Source of the DNA: Malus domestica
Lineage: Eukaryota > Streptophyta > Magnoliopsida > Rosales > Rosaceae
Reading direction: 5' to 3'
Length of the DNA: 64,000 bases
NCBI RefSeq assembly: GCF_042453785.1
Contig: NC_091662.1
Coordinates: 563,001-627,000 of the forward strand
Below the pieces are notes generated by a model. It was given only the letters and a program-made list of their open reading frames with translations, had not been told where the DNA came from and made no database searches. Within the stretch, counting starts at the first letter, position 1. The number at the start of each line of letters is the position of its first letter. The translations under genes and the position numbers were made by a program. Below are positions 22,418 through 34,970 of the stretch, piece after piece.

Positions 22418-25400
22418 ATGTCAGGAGCTCCAAGAGTAAGGTCTATCAATGTGGCTGATTCAGAGTCAAGGCCAGTGCTTGGACCTGCTGGGAACAAGGC
22501 AGGGACGTTCAGTTCGAGAAAACCGGCTTCAAAGCCACTGAGAAAGGCTGAGAAATTGGGTAAGGAGGTTAAATCAGCTGAAGAGAAGAAAACCCGTCAA
22601 TCTTCAATGCATACTACCTCTCCTCAACCGCATTCTCCCAAGGTTCATTCAGTGCTTCGTCGGCACGAGCAGCTATTGCACTCTAATCTTTCGCTAAATG
22701 CATCTTGTTCATCGGATGCCTCTACGGATTCGTTTCATAGTAGATCATCCACGGGTAGGCTGATTCGATCAAATAGTGTAGGGAGTGGGAGGAAGCAGTA
22801 TGTTTCAAAGCCGAGAAGTGTTGTTTCTGATGGTGGATTGGACTCTCCTCATGATGGTTCACAGTCTAAGAAGAGATGCGCTTGGGTGACGCCAAATACT
22901 GGTTCGTTTTCATTTCTTTGATTCTAGTCAAACTGTTTGCGTTGGTAATTGTTTATGGTTTTCTAGTTAGAAATGTAAATCTTCTCTGGATATATTCTTA
23001 TCTGGTAAAGCATACCATTAGAATTTCTAGAGTATATATCACATCCCCTATTGTTTTCTACCATCTTGAGCTTTGCTTTTGGAAAATTTGAGGGAATTTA
23101 CTGACCAAAATGCTAATTTGGGGCACGGTTTAGACTAGCAGTAGGACTGTCATGATTTAGTTCATAATTCAGCAAAGCGTAGGCAATTTATTCTTCACGC
23201 CCCATGCCCCCTCTGATTTAAGATTAGACTTGGCGATGTAGATACGAGTTAGCATCAGTTCAAAACCAAAATGACTAGGATGCAGTTCGTATTCCAACAA
23301 GATAAAAGCAGTTTGTACCTTAGAACGAAGAGCTTCAAGTTAAGGGAGCATAAAGTTTGTGAATAGGCGATTTTAAATAAATTTGGTTGATGGAAGTAAT
23401 TATGTTCAAGGCTTAATTTGGATTACTCTCTTCAGCTCTTGTATGAGAGATCCAATGAGTATATTACACTGTTCTGATGTCCAAGCCAAACAATTGTAGT
23501 CACTCAGCGGCTATTATTTTGATTTTGTCTCCTTTTTTATGAATAATTCACATTTCACGTTATTGGTGCATGAATGATAGAAAACAGATATATAACTGCA
23601 GAAGTAAACAATTTGCGAAAGTTGTGCATTTCTGCTTATTGTGTGCTTGTCAAATGAATCCAACCAAAGAGGAGGGGTAAGCTTAACCTTGCCAAGCATT
23701 GTGGAGGTAGAATTACGTTAATGTTAGCTTAGACACTCACTTTGTATAGTTGAAACAAATAGGATTTTCTACATGGCTTGGAATTCTTCTTCCGGATATT
23801 TATATTCTGATAGAGCCTGGTATGTTGAAGCAGATCCATGTTATGCTGCTTTTCATGATGAAGAATGGGGGCTTCCAGTACACGATGATAAGTAAGTCAT
23901 AGCAACACTATTTGCATATATGTTGACAGTAATGACTATTACTTTATAAAAATATACTTCACCATCATTTCTTTATCTTCTTGATCACATGCAGGAAACT
24001 GTTTGAGCTTCTGGTCCTATCAGGTGCTTTGGCTGAGCTTTCATGGCCTGCCATTTTAAGCAAAAAACACATCTTTAGGTATTGTCTCTGTGAAAGTTTT
24101 CTTTTCTATTTACCAACCTACTTACCCTGAATTATTTTCGGTACAAACTGTTGGGGCCTTTTCAGTGATGGTCCCTTCCTTGTTGAATGGGTATTTTTTT
24201 TTTTTTGCTTTCAGGGAAGTTTTTGCACATTTTGATCCCATTGCCGTTTCAAAATTGAATGAGAAGAAGCTAATAGCACCAGGAAGTGCTGCGAGTTCCC
24301 TATTGTCTGAACCGAAGTTGCGTGCTGTCATTGAGAATGCACGTCAAACAACCAAGGTATACGTTCATTTCCCTCTCCAATTGTTTGAGATTGAATTGCA
24401 GAAGATGCACACTCATTCCAGCTTAGTAAACCACTACTAACTCATATAGGGAAAGTACTAGAAATCATATGCTTGTATGCTTTTCCATCGCAAACTTACC
24501 TTTTCAATGATACCCAATAAAAGCAAACTTGGCAAGTTTTAGTATACTTTTACTAGTTTTATTTATGCATCAATCTATGAGTAATTTTTTCGGGTGACGC
24601 TAACACCAATGATCCACTCATGTTGGAACATATGGATCTGTTTGTTAATGCTATCAACCATATTGCTATAACACGTGGATTAGTAACACCAGGAGGCCGT
24701 GTCAGCGTCACACCCAGAAAAATTCTCTCTTTACAAGCCAAATAGCCTCATTCGCGGAGTTTTCTCCAGTATAGACCCGGGGACCCACATGTTTTCTGTT
24801 GTTTGTGCAAGCAATTAAGTGGCATATAATGAGTAGTTAGTGATCATTTGGTCAAGTAGGTTAGGTCAAAAAAGTAGTTGCATTGTGGTCCTGAACATCT
24901 TTGTTATTTGTATCACAATAGAGGACAAATCATAGTTCTATCATCCTTTGTAGGAGCCTAACCTTCCATCATACCTCAACAATTGCTCAACCAACCTAAT
25001 TATTCCCTTTCTTCGGCATGCCAGCTCGCTTCATTACTAGTCCTGAATTCACTTATCCTTATCCAACTCGATAGTTTTCCAGCCGTTCAATCAAAATATC
25101 CGAAAACCCTTTTTACGGAAGGCCATGATTGCAGATTGCACATTTCTTTAATCTCTATCATTGCAGCTAACTTTTTGCAGGTTTTGCTGATGCCAGGTCA
25201 TAGAGGAATTTGGGTCATTTGACAAGTATATCTGGAGCTTTGTGAATAACAAGCCCATCGTCAGCCGATTCCGGTATCCTCGGCAGGTTCCGGCAAAAAC
25301 TCCAAAAGCAGACGTCATAAGCAAAGACCTTGTAAGAAGAGGGTTCCGGAGTGTGGGGCCCACTGTCGTTTACTCTTTCATGCAGGTCGCCGGAATCACC

Positions 25401-25565
25401 AACGACCACCTCATTGGTTGCTTCAGATTCCAGGAGTGCGTAAACGCCGCGGAAGGGAAGGGAGAGAACGGCACCAAGGATGAGGCTGGAAAGAAAACGG
25501 AGAACGGGATAGAATCGGAGTTATCGGTTGCCATAGACGAGTTGAGTTTCTCGTCGGACTTGTGA
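22418..25565 (+). CDS. DNA-3-methyladenine glycosylase I (TAG family)
   Basis: Nuclear or organellar base-excision repair enzyme that removes 3-methyladenine from alkylated DNA. Exons 22418-22901, 23834-23891, 23995-24078, 24215-24356 and 25197-25565 sum to 1,137 nt, 378 residues. The start is the ATG at 22418 (MSGAPRVRS). Residues 1-160 are a basic, Ser-rich disordered extension seen in plant members. The catalytic domain follows: RCAWV, then YAAFHDEEWGLPVHDD with the base-binding Glu, KLFELLVLSGALAELSW (helix-hairpin-helix region) and DHLIGC, whose His and Cys with the earlier Cys and His form the expected zinc site. The C-terminal 45 residues are acidic and poorly conserved. Intron 4 holds a small MITE. 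Confidence 0.93.
24587..24726. repeat. MITE in intron 4 of the DNA glycosylase gene
   Basis: About 140 bp with inverted ends of about 20 bp (ttcgggtgacgctaacacc against the mirrored ggtgtgacgctgacacgg with one small gap). The target duplication cannot be fixed with confidence. It lies within an 840 bp intron. Confidence 0.6.
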
Positions 25566-27251
25566 AAGGCAATGCCTTTGGTCAGCTCAGCAGGGTTTAA
25601 TCATCAGTTAAGCCGCATTGACCGATTCGGAGCTACTCTTTGTATTGAGTAGTAGTGAAGAGGGTTTTGTGTTGTAATTAATGAAATTCTGAAGCAAAAT
25701 ATGGATTCTGGCAATGTGGATTACTGAAGTGGATTAAAATTAAACTGGTGATTTTGCTGTTGCTTGAGAGAGCCTTCAAAAACACTACAATGCAATTTTG
25801 TGTACAGTTAAGATATTGGTAATTAGATCTCTTTAAAACCGGATTAGGGTACTAATTAATTAAAAAGAAGGAAAAAGAAACTGAAAAAAAAAAAACCACT
25901 ACAATGCTTCACAATCTGAATTAAAGGGTGACTTCAAGCTAACAAGGCTTGTTGGCTTCCTGCTTTGCGACGGTTGTTGACTCCACAACTTGAATCCGGA
26001 CCTTCAGTCACAATGAAGAAACATTTTCGTTACATCAAGGTCGCCCTCTACAATTTATCATTTCAAAAATTTTACTATGCTCTGAGGTATTTTATACACT
26101 GAAAATTTGAGTGTTGGATAACCAACCGCAAATCTTGAGATATATAAGATACGTTGGAGTATACTAGAAATTAATCGAGGTTTGACCTAAAAGTTGTGGT
26201 TGACAGCTGGTGGTGGTGACAAATTGACAATGAAGGATCTGTAGCACGATGTCTCCTTGTCTCCAATAGGACAGCCTGACGGGGGAACTCCTTATTGATA
26301 GACAAGTCTGCGTTGAATTTGGTGGCTCGCCAACATCACCTAAAATGTGCGGCCCCACTCTTTTTATTTCAAGTAGGGAGTGTCGACGGGTCGTGTTCGG
26401 TTTTACTTATTTATATATACATATGGTAGATTAACATGCAAAACGATGTGAGGATAGTAATATAATATAGTAACTCACACATTGATGACAGACTGATCCT
26501 CGTCCTTATGCAACTTCAGCAGCACATGAGGCAGCATCTTATTTTTATCTCTGAATCAAACGGTATGCCAAAACAAAATTGGTGTCTCCAAATAATGTAT
26601 CCGTACAAGTTCGATGCATCAGTACAAGTTTCGACCCAAATTGAAGATTTCAAACCTTTGCTCGTTTTTCACTATACCAACCCTTACAAATTTCGAGTCG
26701 TGTTGTTGGATGCAGACTAATTAGGAAACGATTCTGCCTCCTGCCCCTGTTTTCTTTTTTATTTTATGCAATCCCACCAAATTGAGCAAATTGAGATAAT
26801 GACTGGTGGATAATATAAAAAGAAAAAGAAAGAATGGCATCCGAGGGCAACCCACATCCCATCTTTTTACCTCAAGGACTTGACCAAAGGGTGAGACGAG
26901 TCTAGCCGTCGAGCTGGTCAAGCTGCCCTACTCAAGTTTTTCTCGTTTGATACCACGCGCATGCTCGGAATTGAATTTTTAAACGAATGACATCCATTTC
27001 TATATTGTTTCACTGCCATCAGCCTAGTTAAAACAAGATGCAAGGGTGTACAATACCAAATCTCACGTCTAAGCACTATTAAACTACATCTGAAAGGTGA
27101 AAAACACCAAGGAAAAGGGGGAAAATAATCAAACCTGCCAATCTGATAATTTTGTAATGCTATATAAATACACTGCAGCTTTTATGAGAGGGAGAGAGAG
27201 GCCCGACGATTATGATGTTCCTTATTAGTCCTTGGGCCGGCAAAGGAGCTT
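25566..27251. other. Spacer between two convergent genes
   Basis: Holds the 3' UTRs of the DNA glycosylase gene (plus strand) and the WRKY gene (minus strand). AT-rich, with no recognisable gene or transposon ends. Open frames here are short and lack family features. Confidence 0.5.
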
Positions 27252-30200
27252 TCAGCAAGGCTTTATTTCAAATCCAATGCTCAGAAGAGTTCGAGCCGAT
27301 TCCATTGCCTTCTCTCCTCCGAGGTCCAAGGCCTCCCTTGTCAATTCTCCACCAGTGTCTACCGACCACTGGGTTGGCGAAATTGGCTTTGGGTCTGTAT
27401 CGGTTTTCTTGATATGCAAATTGTTCATGGAAGCAGGAGCGGCAGCAGCAACAAGAGGAGCGCTTGGAGGGCCATGTCGCTTCTTAGGGACAGGCATTTC
27501 ATGGTCATGTACCCCCTTGTATGTTATAATTACAGCACTTGAGTTATCTACGGCTGTTTCAATCTGCTTCCGGACTGGACACCCAGCAGAAGTACATCTG
27601 TAGTAGTTCCTGAAAAAAACAAGAATACAACAATTGATCAAAATCAAAGGAACGAATACATGTCGTATTTATCATAAAGCTCCGAATGCCAGCTCTGAAT
27701 ATATACCGTTCACTATTTTTACTTGTACATACACACTCTAGAAAAGTGGCAGATCTCCTTTATAACAAAAGTTTCGATTAAAGATACCACAAAATGCGTT
27801 AAAAGATTTCTTTGATGAGTATCATCTATGATCTGCTTACCTCTTCGAAATGCAAATAAAATAAACGAAAATGAATACAGCTTACATGTTAGAAATGCAA
27901 ATAAACGAAAGTGAATTCAGCTAAGATTGCTTAAGAGTCAATCACTAATTGGATCACTGCATTTTTGAGTTGTTCCAATTGTATCTTTCACAAGTTAACT
28001 GCGGTGTGAAGTTATAAAGTAAACATCTTGTACAAAGGAAAGATGAAGTTTATGTAAAAATAACGCCTACTGGACATCATTTAACCCACATACAAAAATG
28101 AATTTAAATCCCAGATGCTGATTAATTAGGCTAACATCAAACTACCAAGGAAAAAAAACTAGGAAATTGGAATGCACCTGGGATGAGGATTTCCTTTCAC
28201 CATCTTCTGTCCATATTTGCGCCATCTGTATCCGTCGCCTGATATTCCAACATCCCCAGCCGCATGCACAACTAATTTAGGTTTCTTGCCAGGTTTTGAG
28301 AGAGAAGCGGAATATTTTGAATTGCTTTTCTTCATTCTGGTTATCAATGAGGAAAGTATATTAGAACCAGGTGACATACTCCTTTCAGCAAGTATAGTAC
28401 AAAATAGAGGGGGGCGAAAGGAAACAAAATCTACACGTAAACTTGCCTTCGTTTGGGTTCTGGCTCATCACCATCACCATGTTCCTCCTTGATTTTAACA
28501 TCGCCATTATCATCAGAGTCACTTGAGCTCTGCCGTTTTCTTTCAGGAATTGAGGGTGTTTCTTCAATAGGTTCTTTTGAAGATGTGGACAACTCTGAGT
28601 CATTAACTATTCTGCAGGAATGTTCTGCAGCAGCAACTCTATATCTTACACACTCAGCAGAGAGTGCAAGTTTACTTTCCTTTATGCAGATACTTTTCCG
28701 AGGGGGATCATGAGTATGTTGGCTTTTGTAAACAATCTCTGTTACATGGCCTGAGTGATCACAGCGTTCTATCTTCTTGGCATAACACTCAGAAAATGTG
28801 CACCTATAATAGCTTCGAGAACCTTGAGGGCTCTTTACTTGCTTCTGACCATATTTCCGCCAGTTGTAACCATCAGAAGCAGATGTCTTCCCATGAGGAA
28901 CTCTTCGTTCTAGTGGAATTGGGCTTGGAGCAGATGAAATGGATTGAGTGACAGAAGTTGGAGATAGTTCTGAAAACGGAGTTGGATAAACAGTCAACTG
29001 AGTCTGACTTTGCTTCGGAGTCTTATGGTTCGCTACACTTGCCAAATTTTCCTGGTGGCTCAGCCCAAGTTGCTCCTGAGAAAATAACAAAGAAAATGAT
29101 TATACAACCACAATGTATTTGACTTTTGATAACAAGAGGTGTAATATTCTGAAGTTGCACGTAATTCAAACGATGTTATACAAGATGCATCTAAAATACT
29201 CTAACATCAAAGTGAGAACAAGAGGAAAACAAATACAGTGAAGCAACTAATATTCCATCTTGAGTCAACTGAATTTGCCTTCTAGTGGATCTATCTTAGT
29301 CATACTTCTGATATTATCAGATCACCGAGTGACCAAATTTCCTACTTTTGAATGTTTGCATTTGAGTTTAATACATCCTTCCGTAAAACCTCATTCCCGA
29401 TATGATGTGGGGTACCAGGGGTGTTGTATTAAGGTGAAACTTGTTGTTCTTTTGAGCCATTAATAGTTGATACCAGGCTAATAACTTTCAGTGATGCAAA
29501 TTTTTGCTTGTTATTGTCTCTTCGATGATTCTCTTCCAATTACTCAAACATCGCTTCACTCGCCTCTCCAAAACGCAAGCAGAATACAAACCTTTCCCTA
29601 CTTGGTACCTAAGAGCGCGTAACACTTGCAAATCAACGTTAACTGCGACGTCGTAATCACAAAGATTTCAGATTCATGATTCCAACCCTCAAACAAGAAC
29701 TTAAACAAACATTTTTGCCCTTCCCCCACATAAAACGCATTCATAATTTCGATATCCTACCGGAAAAAAAAAATCAAATTTCTAGTCCTAATCTGCTCTA
29801 TCCTAACGCAGAAATTTACAAAACAATCAGTAACTGCACACATACAAAAATGCTCGCGATTCACTTAGCCAATGATCAAAAGCTCAAAAATTTCAAAGGA
29901 TTGAACTTCTAACCTGCAATCCAGCTCCATCAATCGACTGTGACACGGACTCAAGCTGCAAACCTGTAGGATCAACCACACATGATCACCACCCTTCACT
30001 ATAATCCCACCCAAAAAAAGCACCGTTTTCCGAAAAAAAACAAAGCTTTACCTGCAAACTGATCATTCCCTGAAACTTCCAGCGTCGAAGGCGCCGTTGG
30101 GGTTTCTAATCGCGTCTGTCTCAACTCGGATACAGAACTCTCTAACTCGCCGGATTGAAATTTACCGAGTCGTTGTTTTTCTTTTTCGTCTCCGTCGCCG

Positions 30201-30277
30201 CCTTCTTTTTGTTCTTGTTTCCTTGGCTGTAGTTTCTCTGCTGGGAGAGCATGGGAGCTCTCGCGGTGCTCCGCCAT
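27252..30277 (-). CDS. WRKY32: Group I WRKY transcription factor, WRKY32-like
   Basis: Nuclear DNA-binding regulator that recognises W-boxes (TTGACY). Five exons on the minus strand (30277-30052, 29963-29914, 29075-28447, 28336-28178, 27609-27252) give 1,422 nt, 473 residues. There are two WRKYGQK heptads, at about residues 164-170 and 340-346, each with a C2H2-type zinc finger (CTFSEC...HTH and CTSAGC...HDH), which defines group I. An acidic Ser-rich linker separates them, and the tail ends LLSIGFEIKPC. The C-terminal domain (GDVGISGDGYRWRKYGQK, PPSAPLVAAAAPASM) matches WRKY32 as I remember it. The exon 3/exon 4 junction uses a GC-AG intron; exon 4/5 splits the Arg codon at the site usual for the C-terminal WRKY domain. 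Confidence 0.93.
28337..28446 (-). other. GC-AG intron in the WRKY gene
   Basis: On the minus strand exon 3 ends CGAAG and the intron starts GCAAGT; the intron ends AACCAG. The nearby GT (six bases further on) would end exon 3 in a different phase and break the frame to KKSNSKYSAS. AG|GCAAGT is the well-known strong context for GC donors. Confidence 0.75.
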
Positions 30278-30420
30278 GGCCGATTTGTCACTCTGAGAGA
30301 GTAAAGTTCGTCGAAACTGTTGGTGTCCGAAATCGAGCCGAAATTTAGACCGGAACCGTGAAAAGTTCCGGATTTTGTGTACCGGTTTAGATTAGGCGAG
30401 AGAGAGAAAGGCGGAGAGAA

Positions 30421-30580
30421 GGGGTTGCTTTAAATAGTGGGGGATGTATGTGTGTGTCTTTGACTAAAGTTGACTCAGGTGGTTTTTAACTTTTTTTGAC
30501 GGTGTATCCGAAGCCGTTAATATCTCCGTTAAATCAGGTGCAGGGATTGCCGTGGGTTTTGTTGACTTGACGGTTTCCTT
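30421..30580 (-). promoter_or_regulatory. WRKY gene promoter with W-box cluster and TATA-like box
   Basis: About 150-290 bases upstream of the WRKY start codon lie W-box cores TTGACT at 30460-30465, 30470-30475 and 30562-30567 (read on the plus strand; W-boxes act in either orientation). A TATTTAAA-like box (complement near 30430-30438) is close to them. W-boxes in WRKY promoters usually signal self- or cross-regulation; that function is inferred here. Confidence 0.5.
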
Positions 30581-32024
30581 AGGCTGCCGTTTGGTCTCGG
30601 ACATAGTCCTCTTAGCATTTCTCATGCAAATGTGACGCATACTTCCAAGTCCCAACACGTACTCAACTCTCGAAGTGAAATTTTTCATAAATTCTATGAC
30701 ATATCTTATTTTTGCTACGATGTTGATAATATTAATATGAAAATTAATGATAAATAATAAAGTGACAGATAACCTATTGAATATCTAATCTTAAGAGAGT
30801 CCTTAGTATTTCTATTTTTGCATTAATCTTAAAAGATTTCATTCTCACTTCTATTAAAACAATAGTTGTTAGTAAGTACGTAAGCAATTTTATTATGTTT
30901 TAGTGTAAGATATTTATTAGATAAATAAAGGGTTGTATGTGTAGGCCTTGTAGTAAAAGATTTAATAATTTAAATATTTTATATTGTGAATAAAAAGGTG
31001 TGGTTAAGTAAAAGTCAAAAAAGTAAAAAGTGAATGGCAAAGTGTTTTATTCCGTGAGAGGAGATCTCCTCCGGATCTTTTTCATTAAGATTACTGAATC
31101 AAATGATCCGGATCTTTCAAATTTCATTCGACAGTACAAAATTATTACAATTTTTAAGGGATCAAAACAGACGAACCGTCGGATGGAATTTAAAAGACCC
31201 AGATCACTTGATCCGATAACTTTGGTGAAAGAAATCCAGAGAGGATCTCTTCTCTTATTCCATCATCTTGTTGAGAATATTTATTTGTTTGAAGTGTTTC
31301 TGGTTATGGTAAAAACACACTTTCACTTTACCAAAATATTGATTAACAGTTTCCAATTAAAACTGCTTTCATAAAAGATTAAAGTTTAAAGGGAGTTTCT
31401 TAAGCTAACATCATAAAAACCACGGACCATTGAATTTTTATCGTTCCATGTATTGTAATAGCATCGAAACCTCCAGGTCGGGTTCGGTTGAGGAATGGTA
31501 ATACCATCATCGCTCCATATCCCTTACCAATAACCGTCACCACACACCCAAAGGTCCGTGTTTACGACACCATGAACCTAGAGGTCCATCGTAAACACGG
31601 GATGATGAGTTTAATACTTCATGAACGCATTTAGGCAATACAGAACTCGAGGAAAAAGCGGAGGGTAACAAATATTCAATAAGTGTAGAATCATCAAACA
31701 TCACAAGAACATCCGAAACATCGCAAGATAAACCTTAACAAAAATCATACATAAGAACATCTTTCTTTTATCCGAAAAAAAAAAACCGGAAATAGTTTTC
31801 ATAGATATGCAGCAAGTTCCCTTTGCCAAGGGATCCGGCAGCTTTAAATCTTCTTCGCGTCGTCACTTTTACAAGCTTGGCAAGATAAAACACCATTTAA
31901 AATAAAGGTTCATTGCACAGATAGTATGGTTTCATAAACCTCCCTGTTAGCAACGGTTCCACCAAAAAAAGTAAAACGGATAAACGTCTTGCCATCAGCT
32001 ACAGCTACTGCTACAGCATCATAC
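30581..32024. other. Spacer upstream of WRKY and downstream of eIF5A
   Basis: AT-rich. It includes a MITE candidate at 31056-31255 (listed) and, next to the eIF5A stop at 32025, the eIF5A 3' UTR (about 31,800-32,024). No further gene recognised. Confidence 0.5.
31056..31255. repeat. MITE with GAGAGGATC-type ends
   Basis: About 200 bp. The left end (gagaggagatctcctccgga) and the mirrored right end (gagaagagatcctctctgga) match at most positions over 25 bp. Similar ends are seen near 34505-34970 and 53527-53735, so it belongs to a dispersed family. Non-coding. Confidence 0.6.
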
Positions 32025-33690
32025 TTAATTCTTCGGACCAATGTCCTTAAGGGCACAGATCTGCTCCTCTCCCATGGCAGACATGACAGTCACCACAAGA
32101 TCCTTTCCATCATTAAACCCGTCCTTGATCTATCAAAACAGATATGAAAAGATTTAGTCGAATACGAAGAAAATAGATGCAATAAAGCAACTTGAGGTAA
32201 ATGAGTTTTATTTGCTTGATGAGATAGATAGATACCTGGGTAAGCAGACTGTCATCAGTGGGCAGCCTCAGATCATCCTTGGTGTTTCCATTTTCAGTCA
32301 AGAGACTCACCTACAACATGTTGAACTCCAGTTAGTTCAGATAAAATGGATGAAAGGCATGTCACTAGAAATATACAACTTCTGTGAGCATAACACAAAC
32401 AGGGAAGAAAATTATCAATAAAGTCAAATAATAGATGGTTCTATTGTCTTAATGTGCACAAGTTTGTTTCCCTTGGTGTCATGATTATCATCGACGTGCA
32501 CATACTTCACATAACAAACAAAATTTCTGATGACATGTTCGGAACAAATTGTTAAGAAAACTTACAAAGCCATCCTCAGAGATATCAATCAGCTGATAGT
32601 CAGTACGGTTGACATGGGGAACCTGCAAAACAATGGGAGAATGAATGATCCAACTTGAAACCAAGAAATACAACACACATATACATAAATACATGAAAGT
32701 CAAGTTTTGCGATAGCATTACATCACAATTGTGGGACGAAGGAACAATATCTTCAAGCTTCTTTCCATTGAAAATATCAATTGCCACAAAGTGACACTTA
32801 GCGTGACCGTGCTTTCCGGTTTTGGAAGTGGAGACTTCAACAACCTGCAATGAGGGCAAACAGGATAATAAATGATAATGGATTAAACAAATAAATCATT
32901 CACATCACAATGGTTTACAAGGAAGACGAGCAATAACGTCACAGTTCAATCAGTATGACAGACATGAAAAATTGGGATTTATAGTTAAACCATTCGATTT
33001 ACAGCACAAAAACTTTAGATCTCAATAAGAACCAGTTGTATTCGTGTACGAGTGTGTACGTTCGTGCTAACCCCCACACTTTAACACGACAAATCTAGAC
33101 ATACACAAAGATGCCGTGCATTTAATTGCTAGCACTAATAATTGTAGCAAACGAATGTCGAATACCAAGTATTATTAGTGTATGACTGTATGCGTGCTAC
33201 ACATGAGAGGCAATCTTCATCCGCAAAGCCGAACATAAGTACTTTGTAACAAGAACTACTACAACCTTAAAAACCCTAAATTTTCAACAAAGAAAACGTA
33301 ATCCATCAAACAAACCCACATGACAAATCTTTCAACAACATCGACATCATTAACATCACAAACAAATAATTATCCCCCACAATAAACATAGGAAATCACG
33401 AATAAGTCAATCTTACACCATAAACAAACAAACAAAAAAAACAGTGAATCAACATATTTCAATCAAAACAACAAAACCCAATAAAGATCTCACAAAACCC
33501 AGATGGATTTCGACCTAAAACCCCTAAAAATTGCATCTTGAATTCGAAAAATTAGGGAAGAACAAACCTTGCAAGGCCTGGCCTTGATGACGATGTAGCC
33601 ATTCTTGCGGATGGTACCAGCCTGCTGGGGGTAGGTCTTGGATGCTCCGGCGTCGGCCTTGGATTCGAACTGGTGCTCCTCGTCCGACAT
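32025..33690 (-). CDS. ELF5A: Eukaryotic translation initiation factor 5A (eIF5A)
   Basis: Translation elongation/termination factor and the only protein carrying hypusine. Five exons (33690-33568, 32844-32722, 32622-32566, 32310-32236, 32129-32025) give 483 nt, 160 residues, exactly the plant eIF5A size. The start is the ATG at 33690 ([15 protein letters not shown]). The hypusination loop [12 protein letters not shown] is intact, with the target Lys at about residue 52, at the start of exon 2. The C-terminal OB-fold ends [14 protein letters not shown]. All introns are GT-AG and every coding exon length is a multiple of three. Cytosolic, probably constitutively expressed. Confidence 0.97.
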
Positions 33691-34642
33691 CTCTCCTTCT
33701 CCCAACTTGATGAGCTTCTCTGTCCCTCTTGAGTTTTTTTTTTTTTTTTTTTCCTGCTAAAACACCGAAAGAAGGCGACTTCTGGTTCTGATGGTGTGAC
33801 GGGCACTATATTCGATCCCTTCTAGGTCAAATACAACCCTGGTTAATCTGATTGAATCTCCACCGTTGGATCTGTGGTTAGCGTTTGTCTCCCCTAAACT
33901 CAATGCCTTCAAAAACTTATCCAATACGAATAGGAGAAGCAAGGGAATTATCCATCCCATTTTTATTATTTTATTTATTTATTCCTATCAATTTTCTAAT
34001 AAACTAAAAAATTATATTTTTAATACTAATAAAATAAACTAAATCAATGTACAGCCTAATATTTATAATTTCTAGTGCGGTTAATTGCACATTTTTTACA
34101 TGCGTGTTTACGAAAAATGAATTGTGTGTATTTTTGTTTGAAAAAAAAATTGTATGTATTTTCGATATTGTCTCGATTTGGAATCGATAAATTTTTTGCT
34201 GAAGGTGCAGTTAACTATACATGAGAATAGCTAAGCACAAGTAAAATTTTATTTACATAAATATAATTTCACTCGCCCACCATGATCTTATCACACAAAA
34301 ATTGTTGCAAGATAACAGAATATACCCAATAGTGGTGGAATATTTGATCACTGTCAGTAAACAAATTCACCATATGACTCTTATTTTATTTATTTTTCTT
34401 ACTTTTAAATTTTCTTATTCCAAAATTCATGGTTCCAAAGCAAAGATAAATCTTGGAAAATTAAAAAAAGGTACAAATAAGGACGCCGTGTTGGACTTGG
34501 ACGGAAAGTGATCATCTCTAGATCATTTTTTAACTAATCCAACTAGTTCGGGATTCGGGCTGTTGAAATTTGATCAAACAGTTACAGTTATTATCATTTT
34601 TAAAATGACACCCTGTTTGTAGCCGTTTGATCAAATTTCAAC
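33691..34642. other. eIF5A promoter side and spacer
   Basis: The eIF5A leader contains a T-run on the plus strand at about 33735-33752. Beyond it is AT-rich DNA. From 34505 a MITE-like repeat begins that is interrupted by the solo LTR at 34643. No gene recognised. Confidence 0.45.
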
Positions 34643-34970
34643 TGTAACATCTCACATCGCCCAGTGGAGTAGATCCTTTAAACATTATATGTATATTATC
34701 ATCTCTACCTAGCACGAAGCCTTTTGGAAGCTGCTTCGGGTTCCATTGAAACTCCAAAGTTAAGCGAGTTTGCACGAGAGCAATCCTATAATGGGTGATC
34801 CACCCTCAGAAACAAAACCGTGAGGGCGTGGTCGAGGTCCAAAGCGGACAATATCGTGCTATGATGAGTCGAGTCCGAGATGTGGTGAAGACCCGGACCA
34901 GGATGTGACATCAACGGTCCGAATCCTGAACAAAGTGAATTAGGTAAAAAGGAATCGGGAGAGGATCCTT
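34505..34970. repeat. MITE-like repeat interrupted by a Cassandra LTR
   Basis: The left end (gtgatcatctctagatcatt) and the mirrored right end (ggatcctctcccgattcc) are loosely inverted. Inside, the phrase gttgaaatttgatcaaac recurs inverted at the LTR's left flank (gtttgatcaaatttcaac). The solo LTR at 34643-34910 sits in the middle. The outer repeat resembles those at 31056 and 53527. Confidence 0.4.
34643..34910 (+). mobile_element. Solo LTR of a Cassandra TRIM element
   Basis: 268 bp beginning TGTAACATCTCACATCGC and ending GGATGTGACA, flanked by an exact 5 bp duplication, tcaac (34638-34642 and 34911-34915). The centre (about 34735-34800) carries the 5S rRNA-like Pol III promoter block (aactccaaagttaagcgag), the defining mark of Cassandra. 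Only one LTR is present, as expected after recombination between two LTRs. Old, non-coding fossil. Confidence 0.88.
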
